This document shows positions 48,101 through 59,178 of a stretch of 64,000 nucleotides of DNA, piece by piece (the stretch's first letter is position 1; every line of letters starts with the position of its first letter). A model generated the notes under the pieces. That model searched no databases, had not been told where the DNA came from, and saw only the letters and a program-made list of their open reading frames with translations. The stretch covers positions 310,001 through 374,000 of the forward strand of contig VWZL01003420.1 of assembly GCA_013396915.1 (NCBI GenBank), in the 5' to 3' direction. The stretch comes from Stercorarius parasiticus. Taxonomy: Eukaryota > Chordata > Aves > Charadriiformes > Stercorariidae. The position numbers and the translations under genes were made by a program.

Positions 48101-48905
48101 CCCACCTACACAAGTATTCAGCCTGCTGTTCCTACAGTGTAGCAAAGTCCCTACCTACAGTGTACAAAAGCTCTGTTACGTGCCTTAAGTGTAAGCTTTG
48201 GTTTACATTAGGGAGGGAAAGTCATGCCCATGCAACTCTGCTCGTTGAATTCATGATTTTGCACTGGTGTAGCTGCAATGATTCAAGTTCCAGTGCAGAT
48301 ATATATGGTCAGATTTATCTCATTCCAGTGTAGATATTTGAAAGTTGTATGTCTAAATCTGATTTGTGTTGGGCACCCTATATATATGGAGAGGGACTGA
48401 CACTTCCAAGGTGATTTCTCTGATTTGTCTTAGATATTTTACTTATGTATACTGAAGGTACTGTTTCTCACATTGACTAAAAGGAAGCCCAGGACGCTTG
48501 ACTAATTTATATGTGCCTAAATTTGGGAAGATGGACCCCATGTATAGCATCATAGAGCTTTATACAGGGAGAGTTTATTTTTCTGCTCAGACCAGAATAA
48601 GGTATGTCAGTATAAGCATTCCCATTCAAGTATAACTGCATCCCACTGGGATCTGGGCTGGTTAGAAGTAGACTGTTCTGAAAAAAATGTCCAGTGCAAA
48701 AAAAATTCTGTGGTATTTTGAAGTGCCTGTAGCTGGCCTCTGCCATTGGAGAAAGAGGCAAACACCATACCCAGGACATTCCAAATCCCAATCTTGAATA
48801 ATTTATTATTTGAAAGAAAGAATTTACATGACCTACACTAACACATATAGCTTGCGCATATTAAATTTTCTCCTGCATGTAACAAAAAATGAAGTGAAAA
48901 AAAAC

Positions 48906-48920
48906 AAACCAAACCAAACC
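48906..48920. repeat. (AAACC)3 microsatellite
   Basis: Three tandem AAACC units, preceded by an A-rich run. A short simple repeat without further features. Confidence 0.8.
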
Positions 48921-49160
48921 ACAATCTTTCACTGTGACAACTCCCTAGATCCAGCTCCTTTTCCTCACTTTCTCCATATTTCTACATTTTTTGTTGGGAT
49001 TCTTCAGTCTTTGCTACAAGCACTTCATCTTATCACAGTGCCTTTTATCTTTTTATGAAAGAAAAGACAGGGGGTGTAGACAGACTTACTTACTAGCTCA
49101 GAGGAAAGGGTGATTTGGTTAAAAAGCAGTAAGCTAATAGCTGTAGTCCACTGTTTACCT

Positions 49161-49196
49161 GTTATAGCTGGGCTGGTGGTTATATCTGGGCTGGTG
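49161..49196. repeat. 18-bp tandem duplication
   Basis: GTTATAGCTGGGCTGGTG is followed immediately by GTTATATCTGGGCTGGTG, a single mismatch. It appears to be a local duplication. Confidence 0.9.
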
Positions 49197-50602
49197 TAGG
49201 AATTTACTTATGTCTCCACTGCAGTGATAGGATGTGGTCAATGCCATCCCTCCAGCAATGATGAGAGTCTTATGGCAGAGGCTTCCTAAGATATTGCTAC
49301 AGCCCAGCTCATCATGTTCATGGAGTGAAGCCCCGACCATTGCTGCGTTGCTGTGACTGTACACAAGGTGGCTGGAGTGCAGCTCCCCCAGGTATGGCTA
49401 CCTGACTCATCATCACCCCTCTGGCCACAGTCTATACACACCCATTTTTTCAGCTCTCAGCAGTTTCAAGTCCTTCTCTTTCCCCATGAAGAATGCTCAA
49501 GTAATGTTAACTGCCTCTAAGTTGAGGAATTCCTCTGCAGGAAGGTCTGGCTCCTTTCTTCCCTCACTGTGAAGGGGCTCCTTATTTTGTGAAGAGGTAC
49601 CTGTGTTCCTGTATGAAGTCCTCTTGTTGTCTCCTACTGTTTTTTTTCCACCAGGAGTCCTTTGTTCCTCCCCCTCTCACACAGGCTTCTCATTCCCATT
49701 CCTGCCCTAGTATTACCATCTCTGAACCTTGCCATCTGGGGCAGATCCAGATCCAGCTGCTCCTCTTAGGCAGATTCCCTGCTAGCATTTCTCTTTTTCC
49801 ATTATTCCAGCTCAGTGAGTGATCTCCACAAGAGCACAAACTGACCAGAGATTCAACAGCCCTTTTGCACTTCCAGCTTTCTCAAGGCCAGTGGGCCTCC
49901 AGCTACTCCTTGATTCTTATTTCATTTGTCAGGAACCTGGAGGAAAGAGGAACTGATGGTCTTCACTTACTAAATAGAAAAGCAGATGGTTTCCAGCATG
50001 ATACGAAGTCTGGTATGGGTTGTTCTCTCTTCACCCTGCCAACTCTAGACTGCTCCACAAAGGCTGCAATGACCAGCGTGTGAGCTAGATGTTTGCCTCA
50101 GAGACCTGCAGGTGTTTCAGCTCTCTAATCCTATGCCATTCAAAGTTAAGCACAGCTGAAGACACAGCCAGAAGTTGCATTTTTAAAGTGTTAAAACCAA
50201 TTAACAAACAGATGACTAAAGAAATAAAATTCTCCATTCCCATCAGCAAATAGATCAACTTCTGCTGTTTGTCATACTGTACTCTCTGTTCCATTGCCTG
50301 CTCCAGAAACCAAATACCTCATTTTATTCACATTTCTGAGATACTTTATCCACCATAACTTAATATTTTCTTAGCACATAACTTAATGAAAAACGATCTC
50401 TCTTTCTTTTCATCCTACTTGAATGATTTTTCATGTTTTGATTAGTCTGAAGAGCATGATGGAATATTCCAGTTATACAGATACACAGTTGACATATATG
50501 TACTGAATTTAACCAAGAATTGGAATTTCCAAGCAATATATATTTTTGTCACTGAAAAATAACAAATACAAGAAGCATTAAGATATTCACATCACCACAA
50601 AA

Positions 50603-50622
50603 AACCAACCAACCAACCAACC
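50603..50622. repeat. (AACC)5 microsatellite
   Basis: Five perfect AACC units flanked by ACCACC-type degenerate sequence. Confidence 0.9.
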
Positions 50623-52628
50623 ACCACAGAAACATATTTGTCACAGGAAGGATAGAATGGATAGAATTCATCTCTTCTAATCCAGGAGTTTAAAACTCAG
50701 ATGCCAAAGTGTAGGGTGGCCATTCCTGACTCTATGTATAGTCAGTGAATATACTGAGTACCTCTTCCAGACAAGTCACCTTGCCCCAGCTTGTGACTGC
50801 TGTTAGATCCATTGCTCCCTGGAGGACAAACACTCTCTCTTTTGACTCCAATGAAAGCCCAGGAAGCCCAGTTTAGATTTGGATGCTTAATTTTAAGTAT
50901 CTAAAACAGAGTGGGTTTTTATTTGATTTGCAAGGAACTAAACAATTCTGAAGTTTCAAAATTACTAAAAAGAAGAGACCAAAAAAACCTCACAAATCCA
51001 ATTACCTGAAATGAGGTAACAGAAATCACAACTTCTATGCCTGCAACACACATCTGAGCAACTATCGGAAACAAAGGTATGACGGTGGCTCTGAGACAAC
51101 AGCTTTAGCGTTTGGAGCAGCAACAAGACTGCACTAAGAGGAACCATGAGCAACACAGATCGGCTGATTTTGGAAATCATCTAGACTTATCACAGCAACA
51201 TATTATTCAGAACTGCATGATCCTGAATGAAGTTTTCATAGGCATTTAGGAAATACCATTCTAGCTACTTCATAATATCGGTTAGTTCACAACCAAAGAT
51301 ACTCTCCTTATTTCAAGACATGAAAGATGAAGTGGCAAGTGTGCCACCAAGCACACTTTGTTCTTCGTTAAGCCAGCAGCACACTCCACAGAAAAGGCGT
51401 TGGCTTTGCTTTCAGACAAATGCCTTACATGATGCATCTTAAGCTGTGAAGGAAGCGATGCAAGCTCCTTACATAAGAGTCTGATATAAGTGGGAAAAAA
51501 AGGTCAGAACTCCCTAAACATAGTAGACAATCTGCCCCAAACTCTGCAAAAATCAAGTATTTTAGGAACAGAAGGCCCGTCTCTTCAAAATGGCACTTAA
51601 TTCATTTCAGTGAATCCACTGAGATGAAAGCTACATACTGTGGCAGCAAAATCATCAGTAAAGTTTACAGCTGGAGATGCCTGAGATGCCTGACACGAAA
51701 AGTTCCCAAGAAAATCCAGAAAGGACTGGCAAAGCCAGCTCTCCAAATTTGCTAATGTAATGCTAGCAGCACTTCTTTAATTACATAATGGATTTTATAG
51801 GTATTCAGCCATTATTTTTTCAGGAAGACTCAGAACTATTTACTGTCTTATGATAGTTCCAAATGTGGGAGAATGTTAATTAAACAACAGGTTTCAGCTA
51901 TATAGTTCTGATTTCAGTCATGACTGACTAATTACTCAGCTTTCTCTGTTGAAAGCCAACTGTTATCTTACAGAAAGTTATTGAAGCCAGTTCAAAAATA
52001 TCTCCATTTGCTCAGCCAATCTAAATATCAGATATTTTTTTTTCCAGAATCATAAAAGTTCATTTAAATGATTTTCCTGGGACTGAAAAACAATGCTGTA
52101 AGCAAGTAGGGTATTAAACACGGTTTAACTTCACAGCAGGAGAATTAGACCCCAACCAGCATAAGGCTCTTGCAACACTGCAGTCAAGCCCATAATGTAT
52201 TGGTCATCTCCCAGATTTTCATTGTCCAGAACTTTTTCAGATTTGCAAGACATTCCTTTTTGACATATTTCAAAACCAGTGTTATAATGCATAGTTCTCC
52301 ACTACGATTAAATTTATCTTTTTCTAATGAAGTGAGAGATACAAACTTCTGTTGTAAACTGTGTGTTTTCTCTAGTTATAGGCATAATCTCATCATTTTT
52401 GAGGCAGCTAAAGACTGTCAAAGGCCACCAGTGCCTGTTACCCTGGGTGGGTTCCCACACAGTCCTGCCTAACTTATTTTCTAGTTCTGCTGTGAATATG
52501 AACATTTTGACAGGAACTTCTATGGTTTTTATATTCAAGAGAGATTTGGTGGTTTTCTGCCAGGCAAAACATTATCTACAAAATTCAATGGAGCTTCTGA
52601 AGGGAATGTAACTATCATTACAATATAT

Positions 52629-52688
52629 CCCTTCCTTTTCCTTTCCCCCTCCCTTTCCCCTTCCTCTGTCCTCTGCTCTCCTCTCCTC
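52629..52688. repeat. Polypyrimidine (CT-rich) tract
   Basis: Some 60 bases consist almost entirely of C and T on the plus strand, with CCCTTCC and CTCTCC motifs. Such mirror-like tracts can form triplex (H-DNA) and are common neutral low-complexity sequence in vertebrates. Confidence 0.85.
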
Positions 52689-55600
52689 AAACCACTACAA
52701 ATCATGCTATTGCTTTACCTTACTACTGTGACGAACTATGGTAGTGTTTTGAGAGCGTCTGTCACACAACACATCCACACAAATTTCTATTGTGCTATTT
52801 ACTCCATCCAGATGTAATGAAACCTGTTTTTATGGTATCTGTAAGTGAGCTGACATTAAAGTGAATGAACAACTGTTAATGACATTTGACACAAAACTAT
52901 GCCTGCCTTTATCCCTCATGCTGGTCAGTGCGATAATACTGCTCTGATGATGGGACTACACTGAAAACAATGAAGTTATATTAAATTGCTACCTGTTGCC
53001 ACATTTATGAGCTGCTATACAAAGCGTCTTTGAGCTCTGAAGATTCTTACGAAAAACCCTACAGAACCTCGTCAAGGATTTCATGTGCAGAAAGTAGAGG
53101 CAGGTAAGATGGACTGTGTAAAAGCACTGGGCAGGATTTATGTACTACTGGACCAAAAAACACCTACAAAAATGCAAATTGTTTTTCTTCTTTTCATATG
53201 AAGAGCATAGATTTCAGTCCAATACTTTGTGGATAGACTTTCTCCACCCACCCTTTATTCAGAGAAAATACTTACTATAATTCAAAAGTCACAGCTGATC
53301 TTTCTTCAGGGATGGACAGCAGATTCTGTGAACATGCATGTTGGTGGTGGTTTTTATTAGTCTCAAATCAGTTCTTATTTATTCTCCCTTACCCATTCTT
53401 GTCAATTTTGCTTCTTCAGAGCAATCTTTTGCATTCTTCTCCCTTCCTAATGCTCCTTACACTCCCTGATACTGGTTTTATCCACACCCTGACTCTGCTC
53501 CTCACTCCATGTAAATCTTTGGTTCTACTTTTGTCTGTACACCTACTGACTCTGCTGGCTCTGACACTCTGGCGCTCTGTCCTGCTCCACCTTCTCCACC
53601 TGGGCTTCCTTCCTCTCCTCCCTCTAATGATAGCTTTCCCTAAATCCCAGTCATTAGAGAGGTCAGGAACAGACAGCGTCACAACCACATAGAAAAGTGT
53701 TTCCTCTACTTCCCATTTTAAGATAATCTCTGTTCCAGATGGTTACAAGTATTACCTGGTTGTGAATTGCTAGTGTGCATTTGCTCTAAAATTAGGCAAC
53801 AGAGTGTAAGAGCATTAAACTGCAAAACAGAGAGAGACAGCAAAAATTGCCCTGTTGGTTGTTACAGCTGCTTGCCACACCTATAATTAGCATTGTCTGA
53901 CAATTCCCATTCCATGGTGTTTTTTTAGTTCTGAATACTTTGCCAGATCTCCATCCCCGTAGCTTAAATTTTCCAGCTGGACATCTGCTTTGAGAAAGTA
54001 TCAGTCAAAATGGTGCAACAATGTGTAAGAATGAATCCAAATAAAAGCCAGCTTTGCTCAGGTTTCACTCACGTTAAAAAATGCAGGTAAACTTTTTCTT
54101 TGGAAACCTTTATATTTCCATATTTGGAATTCGAAATTTAGCAGGGAATAGCCTGGTGCAAGAGAAGACCTTTTTCTCACATAGGCGGGAGGAGAGGAAA
54201 TGGGATGGAGGGTAGCCTGGGACAGGAATCTTAAGGATTGAATTTCAGAACTAAGAAAAAAAGGTTAGGGTGAACAGGAAAAAGCTGTCTACACAAGGCA
54301 GAAGGATCAAAGCCCACTAGGACGTGGTCCCCTTCAGAGAAGGCATCTGACCATTCTCCTGCTGTAGCAAACATGACACGGGCAAACTCACCCCCTCCAC
54401 TCTGGTGAGGGCACGCAGGAAGGATGGGAATACTTCAATTAATCTTGGGGCTTCAAATGGCTTACATGGAGCACCAATATCATTGTCATGTTGGTGAAGT
54501 AGCTTCTTAGTGTTTAAAAATCTAATAAATTAGGCCTCATACTGTGAAGCATTTTCTATTTGCCTTTTAAGCCCTGTGAAGTGGCACACAACAAACCTGT
54601 CACAGAAAAAAAAAACATCTGAGGCTGCAGAAAAGAATTAGGAAATGGCATTACCTTGTGTTCATCTTCATTGCACTACAATATATTTGCTCTACAATAT
54701 ATTTGCTTTACAATATAATCTTTCACTGCAGGAATACATACCACTGGTTTGGAAAGACCCTGTACCTCATCCAGTGCACACAAGATCCTACTCAGAGATG
54801 CCTTCCAGAGAAGACTGTTGGCTCTTCAGCCTTGCTTCTTTTGCTGCAGAAATTGTAAAGTGTGTGGTAAAGTAGATTTATATCTTCCAGAAGAGAAAGG
54901 ATCATTCCACAGCTGAACACTTCCAAGAATAAACGGATTCTATATTTGTCTCTGCCACAGACTTCCACAAAAGGTACTTTATGGACCTATGTTGTTCCAG
55001 GGATACGCATAGCTCCCTAGTACATGTAAAGAGCAAAGTGCTTGTGGTTAATAAATCCCTTGACTATGCTTGTTTTTCAGCCTGCCTGACACCTTGCCCC
55101 CAAACACCTCAACTGGAAGCCTGAAACCCCACTATCCAGAACACGCGCCAACAAGAAGACTGGGAATCGGAGATGGCTAGACTGCCGTGTCCTGGCTCCC
55201 AGAAATGTGGGAAGGAGTCAGAGCCTGCAAATCCTTCAGCCCCAGAGCTAGAAACAGTAGCTGAGATCCAGACACTTTTACTTAATAAAATGTTTAATGA
55301 CAGAGGAATAAGGAATTCATTGTTTACTTTAGTCTACCTAACTGCAAAGCCATAAGTAGAGACAAAGTACTCTTTGCATGTCCTGCAGCTGAAACCACCT
55401 CTATTTCCTCCTCCTGGTAAAACTGGACAGCCACTGCATGTGAGTCATCCTATAGCAAAATCACACTTGTCAGAGTCCTAAGTTCACCAAGAAGCTTTAC
55501 TGGTGTTAGTGAACCTCATCTAGGGCCTCTCCCACCACCCTGCCCACGGCCGAGGACCCCATTTCAGCTCAGTCCAGAGCCATCAGTCCCTCCCCTAGCA

Positions 55601-56749
55601 ATGCCACAGCAGTGCCAGCCTCTAACCCTGCCTCCTGCATGGCCTTCAGATCCACATTGCAGCCTTATCTCCAACCCTGCCTCTGGCCCCATCTCCTTTT
55701 GTTCCCAGATGAACACCCTGAATGGATCCTGGACCTGCGTCATCACTCCCCCAGCCCGGGGCTGTCAATGGAGCCTGTTACCAGCACCCGGCTCTACCCA
55801 CCATGTTTGGCCCCCAAGGGAGTGCGCCCCATTGGTTAGGGCACAGCCTGCACTGGGTGACTGTCAGCCCCAAGGTCCCTGTCCCACAAAGGAGAAAGGT
55901 GCTGTGAAGCACTAGATAGCCTGCATTTGGGTTCAGTTATAACACACTTGTCTCCAGGTAAGAATTGGGTCAAGTTGTGATAAGAAATCATTCTCCAGAA
56001 TACCAAGTTAGACAGGCACTGACCAAATCCTGCCTCCCCTGGACACAGGATATATGCCCTTTAAATTCCCATTTTCTTGTTCTTCCATTTCATAAATGCT
56101 GTTTACCTTCTACGAGAATAATCTGGTGACTCAACATCCATGAGAGTCGATGTTCCTCATTCATCTCCCACATACCTCCCCTTTTTGAAGCGCATGAAGT
56201 ACCACTAAAGCACCTTTTACAAAATGCTTTGGCAGTGCCTCAGATCCCTCCACCCCCAAACACCTTTTGCTTTCAGAAACTGTATCTGAGTTGGACACTG
56301 GCACCTATAAAAAGCACTCTCTTGAGTGCCATCTGTCAATGAGTCTTCAGCAAGGCTAGAAAACAAGGGCACTGACAAACACATGCCAAAACACAATGCA
56401 CGTCAGTTTGAGCATTTAGAAAAAATATTCCAGGTTATACAACCAGAGCAGCAGTCCTATATGGTTCCTCAGCCTCTTTTACGTCAGCCTCGTATCAGAG
56501 CTGGCATTTGCTGTTGGCTTTGTGCCTTTTTCCACAAGTCAGCCTTGACAAAGGGGATATCACCTGCCCCTTTGCCAATTTTAACACCAGAGTCAAGATG
56601 CTGAGCAGCCCCAGCAAACGCAAACGCTGGGGCGTGATGTAGTTTGAGGTAAGTAGAGACGATATTTTCCAGGAAAAATGTATCCAAAGCAGACGTTAGC
56701 CCGCTGAACCTAAAGCATGAGTCTACGGATTAGGTGATAGGAAAATGGC
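52689..56749. other. Non-coding stretch with pyrimidine bias
   Basis: No gene is recognised. The segment 53380-53640 is strongly CT-biased, which explains a 126-codon Leu/Ser-rich open frame at 53312-53692 that I do not regard as a gene. The segment 55500-55900 is C-rich with open frames rich in Pro, Ser and Cys; it may be an unrecognised old repeat. A 16-bp tandem repeat lies at 54676-54720. Confidence 0.5.
54676..54720. repeat. 16-bp tandem repeat, about 2.8 copies
   Basis: The unit CTACAATATATTTGCT occurs twice exactly and is followed by a partial, diverged third copy (TTACAATATAATC). It is a local AT-rich minisatellite-like duplication. Confidence 0.9.
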
Positions 56750-56835
56750 CTGATAATTAGGATGCTGGATGCTCAACCCAGCTCCGCTACTAACATGCTG
56801 TATGACCTTGAGCTATTTCTCTCTCTGCTCACCTT
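56750..56835 (+). mobile_element. MIR-like ancient SINE remnant
   Basis: The segment carries, in order, GGATGCTGGATGCTCAACCC, then AGCTCCGCTACTAACATGCTG, TATGACCTTGAGC and TTTCTCTCTCTG. This matches the order and content of the MIR/CORE-SINE body: a tRNA-like part with a B-box region, a 'ctccgccactta' part, 'ctgtgtgaccttgggc' and 'acctctctg'. MIRs are found across amniotes as very old inactive copies. Divergence is high, so a related amniote tRNA-derived SINE is an equally good name. Confidence 0.55.
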
Positions 56836-57689
56836 CATACTTTTGTTCATCTTAGCTATTCCAGTTAGAAACTTAACACTTTCTCCAGCATTATTTGACA
56901 AATCCTGCTACCATTCCCAGTATTTTTTACATGGTATGATAACCTCCAGGGACTTGGCACATTCCTGCATGGCAAATTTACACAACACAAGTCCACACCA
57001 TGTGAATGTGCATAGATTGCTGGTGGTGGCTGGCTCCTGGAAAGGGAGTTGTGCTCTTCCTTGGCAGCAGCAGCAGCGGTTCCTGACTCTGTGCTGGCCA
57101 ACGGGCAGGTGCAGGAGGAGGTATCTGGGTGTCTGACAGCTGCCAAAATATCTGCTTCCCATCCTCTCCAGGATAATGACAGCAGGTTGGATTTTGTTGT
57201 GTGTGCCACTTTGGCGTAGCTGCAGTACTGCTCCCAGCTTCCAGCCTGGGGACACTTGCTACAGCTGACTGAACCAGTACACGTTTGTAGAACAGTTCAC
57301 TGCTGTGGAGGAAGACCTGCCTTGTTTCCAACAGCAGTCTGGCCCTGCATCACCTCATCGGACTTGTGAGCCCAGAGCAAACTCATCCAGCACTACCCCA
57401 GGAGTGCCGGCATCACTTGCCCTGCATGGGGCAGCTATAGTCCCACATTCACCTGTAAAACCCTGAAAAAGACAATCCTCAAATAGATCTGGCAAGTGGG
57501 CCGAATCCATTTCCAAAAACCCCATGGGAAGCTCTTAAATGTAACATTCTTGCTGAAGACACTGAGGAAGACAGGTGTGTATTTCCCCATCTTTTCTGAC
57601 TGCAAAGAATAAATGGTTTAATTTTTATCCGTATTCTTAATAATGAATGGGCAAGGAAGGCATCATGAAGCGGAACAACCATGAAAACT
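56836..57689. other. Unique sequence left of the CR1 copy
   Basis: No gene is recognised. A GC-richer patch around 57010-57260 gives overlapping open frames in several minus-strand frames (up to 117 codons), which points to a composition effect. It contains a short CAG run near 57066. Confidence 0.45.
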
Positions 57690-59178
57690 ACCTCTAACAA
57701 AACATTTGGTCAACAGGGGAGGTACCAGCTGACTGGAGGGTGGCTAATATGACACCCATCTACAAGAAGGGTCGGAAGGAGGATCTGGGGAACTACAGGC
57801 CTGTCAGCCTGACCTCGATACCAGGAAAGATCATGGGGAGGATCATCTTGAGTGAGCTCTCACTGCAAGTGCAGGGCAGCCAAGGGATCAGGGCCAGCCA
57901 GCATGGGTTTAGGAAAGGAAGGTCCTGCTTAACCAACCTGATCTCCTTCTATGACCATGTGACCCACCTTCTGGACACGGAGAAGGCTGTGGACGTTGTC
58001 TATCTGGACTTTGGTAAAGCCTTTGACACTGTCCCCCACAGCATTCTCCTGGAGAAGCTGGCAAATCATGGCATAGACAAGTGTACTCTTCGCTGGGTTA
58101 AAAACTGGCTGGATGGCCGTGCCCAGAGAGTTGTGATTAATGGGGTGAAATCCTCTTGGCGGCCGGTCACCAGCGGTGTCCCTCAGGGCTCAGTTTTGGG
58201 GCCAGTTTTGTTTCATATCTTTATCAATAATCTGGATGAGAGGATTGAGTGCACCCTCAGGAAGTCTGCAGACGACACCAAACTAGGTGAGAGTGTTGAT
58301 CTGCTTGAGGGTAGGAAGGCTCTACAGAGGGATCTGGACAGGCTGGATCGATGGGCCAAGGCCAATTGTATGAGGTTTAATAAGGCCAAGTGCCGGGTCC
58401 TGCATTTCGGTCACAACAACCCCAAGCAACGCTACAGGCTTGGGGAAGAGTGGCTAGAAAGCTGCCCAGCAGAAAAGGACCTGGGGGTGCTGGTGGACAA
58501 CCAGCTTAACATGAGCCAGCAGTGTGCCCAGGTGGCCAAGAAGGCCAACAGCATTCTGGCTTGTATCAGGAATAGCGTGGCCAGCAGGAGTAGGGAAGTG
58601 ATCGTGCCTCTGTACTCGGCACTGGTGAGGCCTCACCTCGAGTACTGTGTTCAGTTCTGGGCCCCTCTGTACAAGAGGGACATTGAAGTGCTGGAGCGGG
58701 TCCAGAGGAGAGCTACCAAGCTGGTGAGGGGTCTGGAGACCAAGCCATATGAGGAGAGGCTGAGGGAACTGGGCATGTTTAGTTTGGAGAAGAGGAGGCT
58801 GAGGGGAGACCTCATTGCCCTCTACAACTACCTGAAAGGAGGTTGTAGAGAGGTGGGTGTTGGCCTCTTCTCCCAGGTGAATAATGACAGGACCAGAGGA
58901 AATGGTCTGAAGTTGCGGCAGGGGAGGTTTAGATTAGATAGTAGGAAGAATTACTTTCCTGAAAGAGTGGTCAGGCACTGGAACAGCCTGCCCAGGGAGG
59001 TGGTTGAGTCACCATCCCTAGAGGTATTTAAGAAACGCGTAGATTTGGCACTTCAGGGCATGCTCTAGTGACAGAGATTGTAGGGGGGGTTTTTTTTGTG
59101 TGTGTGTATGGTTGGATTCGATGATCTCAAAGGTCCTTTCCAACCATGAAGATTCTATGATTCCATGATTCTATGATT
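57690..59178 (+). mobile_element. CR1 LINE retrotransposon, 5'-truncated, with intact 3' end
   Basis: The copy runs on the plus strand from inside ORF2 to its natural 3' end. Homology is already visible upstream of the long frame (residues resembling [12 protein letters not shown], from about 57690), but an in-frame stop lies just before it. The coding part is followed by a 3' untranslated region containing a G7-T8-(GT)n tract at 59083-59108. Then comes the typical GGTTGGATTCGATGATCTCA / AAGGTCCTTTCCAACC segment and three ATTCTATG-type octamers (59152-59175). CR1 copies end in these octamers instead of poly(A), and most are truncated at the 5' end by incomplete reverse transcription, as here. 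The copy lacks ORF1 and the endonuclease domain, so it cannot move by itself. Confidence 0.97.
57740..59068 (+). CDS. CR1 ORF2 fragment: reverse transcriptase and C-terminal region (442 codons, no endonuclease)
   Basis: This is the C-terminal half of a CR1 ORF2 protein, which copies CR1 RNA into DNA at nicked target sites. The frame opens at a GTG inside the domain, so the start is arbitrary; a full ORF2 is about twice as long and begins with an APE-type endonuclease, absent here. Visible reverse transcriptase landmarks are NYRPVSLTS (residues 18-26), [11 protein letters not shown] (57-67), the motif A region [15 protein letters not shown] (86-100) with aspartates 90 and 96, motif [13 protein letters not shown] (144-155), and motif C at 176-180. 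Motif C reads SADDT, where the family normally has FADDT: both catalytic aspartates remain but the aromatic residue is serine. The C-terminal part includes [15 protein letters not shown] (295-309), the [11 protein letters not shown] segment (349-359), RTRGNG (384-389) and [10 protein letters not shown] (413-422). The frame has no stops or frameshifts over 1.3 kb, which suggests fairly recent insertion. It is probably not expressed as a functional protein. Confidence 0.93.
   Translation: MANMTPIYKKGRKEDLGNYRPVSLTSIPGKIMGRIILSELSLQVQGSQGIRASQHGFRKGRSCLTNLISFYDHVTHLLDTEKAVDVVYLDFGKAFDTVPHSILLEKLANHGIDKCTLRWVKNWLDGRAQRVVINGVKSSWRPVTSGVPQGSVLGPVLFHIFINNLDERIECTLRKSADDTKLGESVDLLEGRKALQRDLDRLDRWAKANCMRFNKAKCRVLHFGHNNPKQRYRLGEEWLESCPAEKDLGVLVDNQLNMSQQCAQVAKKANSILACIRNSVASRSREVIVPLYSALVRPHLEYCVQFWAPLYKRDIEVLERVQRRATKLVRGLETKPYEERLRELGMFSLEKRRLRGDLIALYNYLKGGCREVGVGLFSQVNNDRTRGNGLKLRQGRFRLDSRKNYFPERVVRHWNSLPREVVESPSLEVFKKRVDLALQGML

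Larger units (their letters stand above)
42181..52628. other. AT-rich non-coding stretch
   Basis: About 10.4 kb without a recognisable gene or long transposon. It carries small repeats: an AAACC triplet repeat at 48906-48920, an 18-bp tandem duplication at 49161-49196 and an AACC repeat at 50603-50622. A decayed repeat-like patch with direct and inverted repeats lies at about 48240-48375. Open frames are all short (about 100 codons or fewer) and have no domains. Confidence 0.55.

Noticed and set aside
53312..53692. 126-codon plus-strand Leu/Ser/Pro-rich open frame resembling a membrane protein
   Set aside because: The underlying DNA is strongly CT-biased; the hydrophobic look follows from CTN and TTN codons. 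No domain or start context supports it.
56978..57331. Three overlapping minus-strand frames of 114-117 codons
   Set aside because: Simultaneously open frames over GC-richer DNA indicate composition, not coding.
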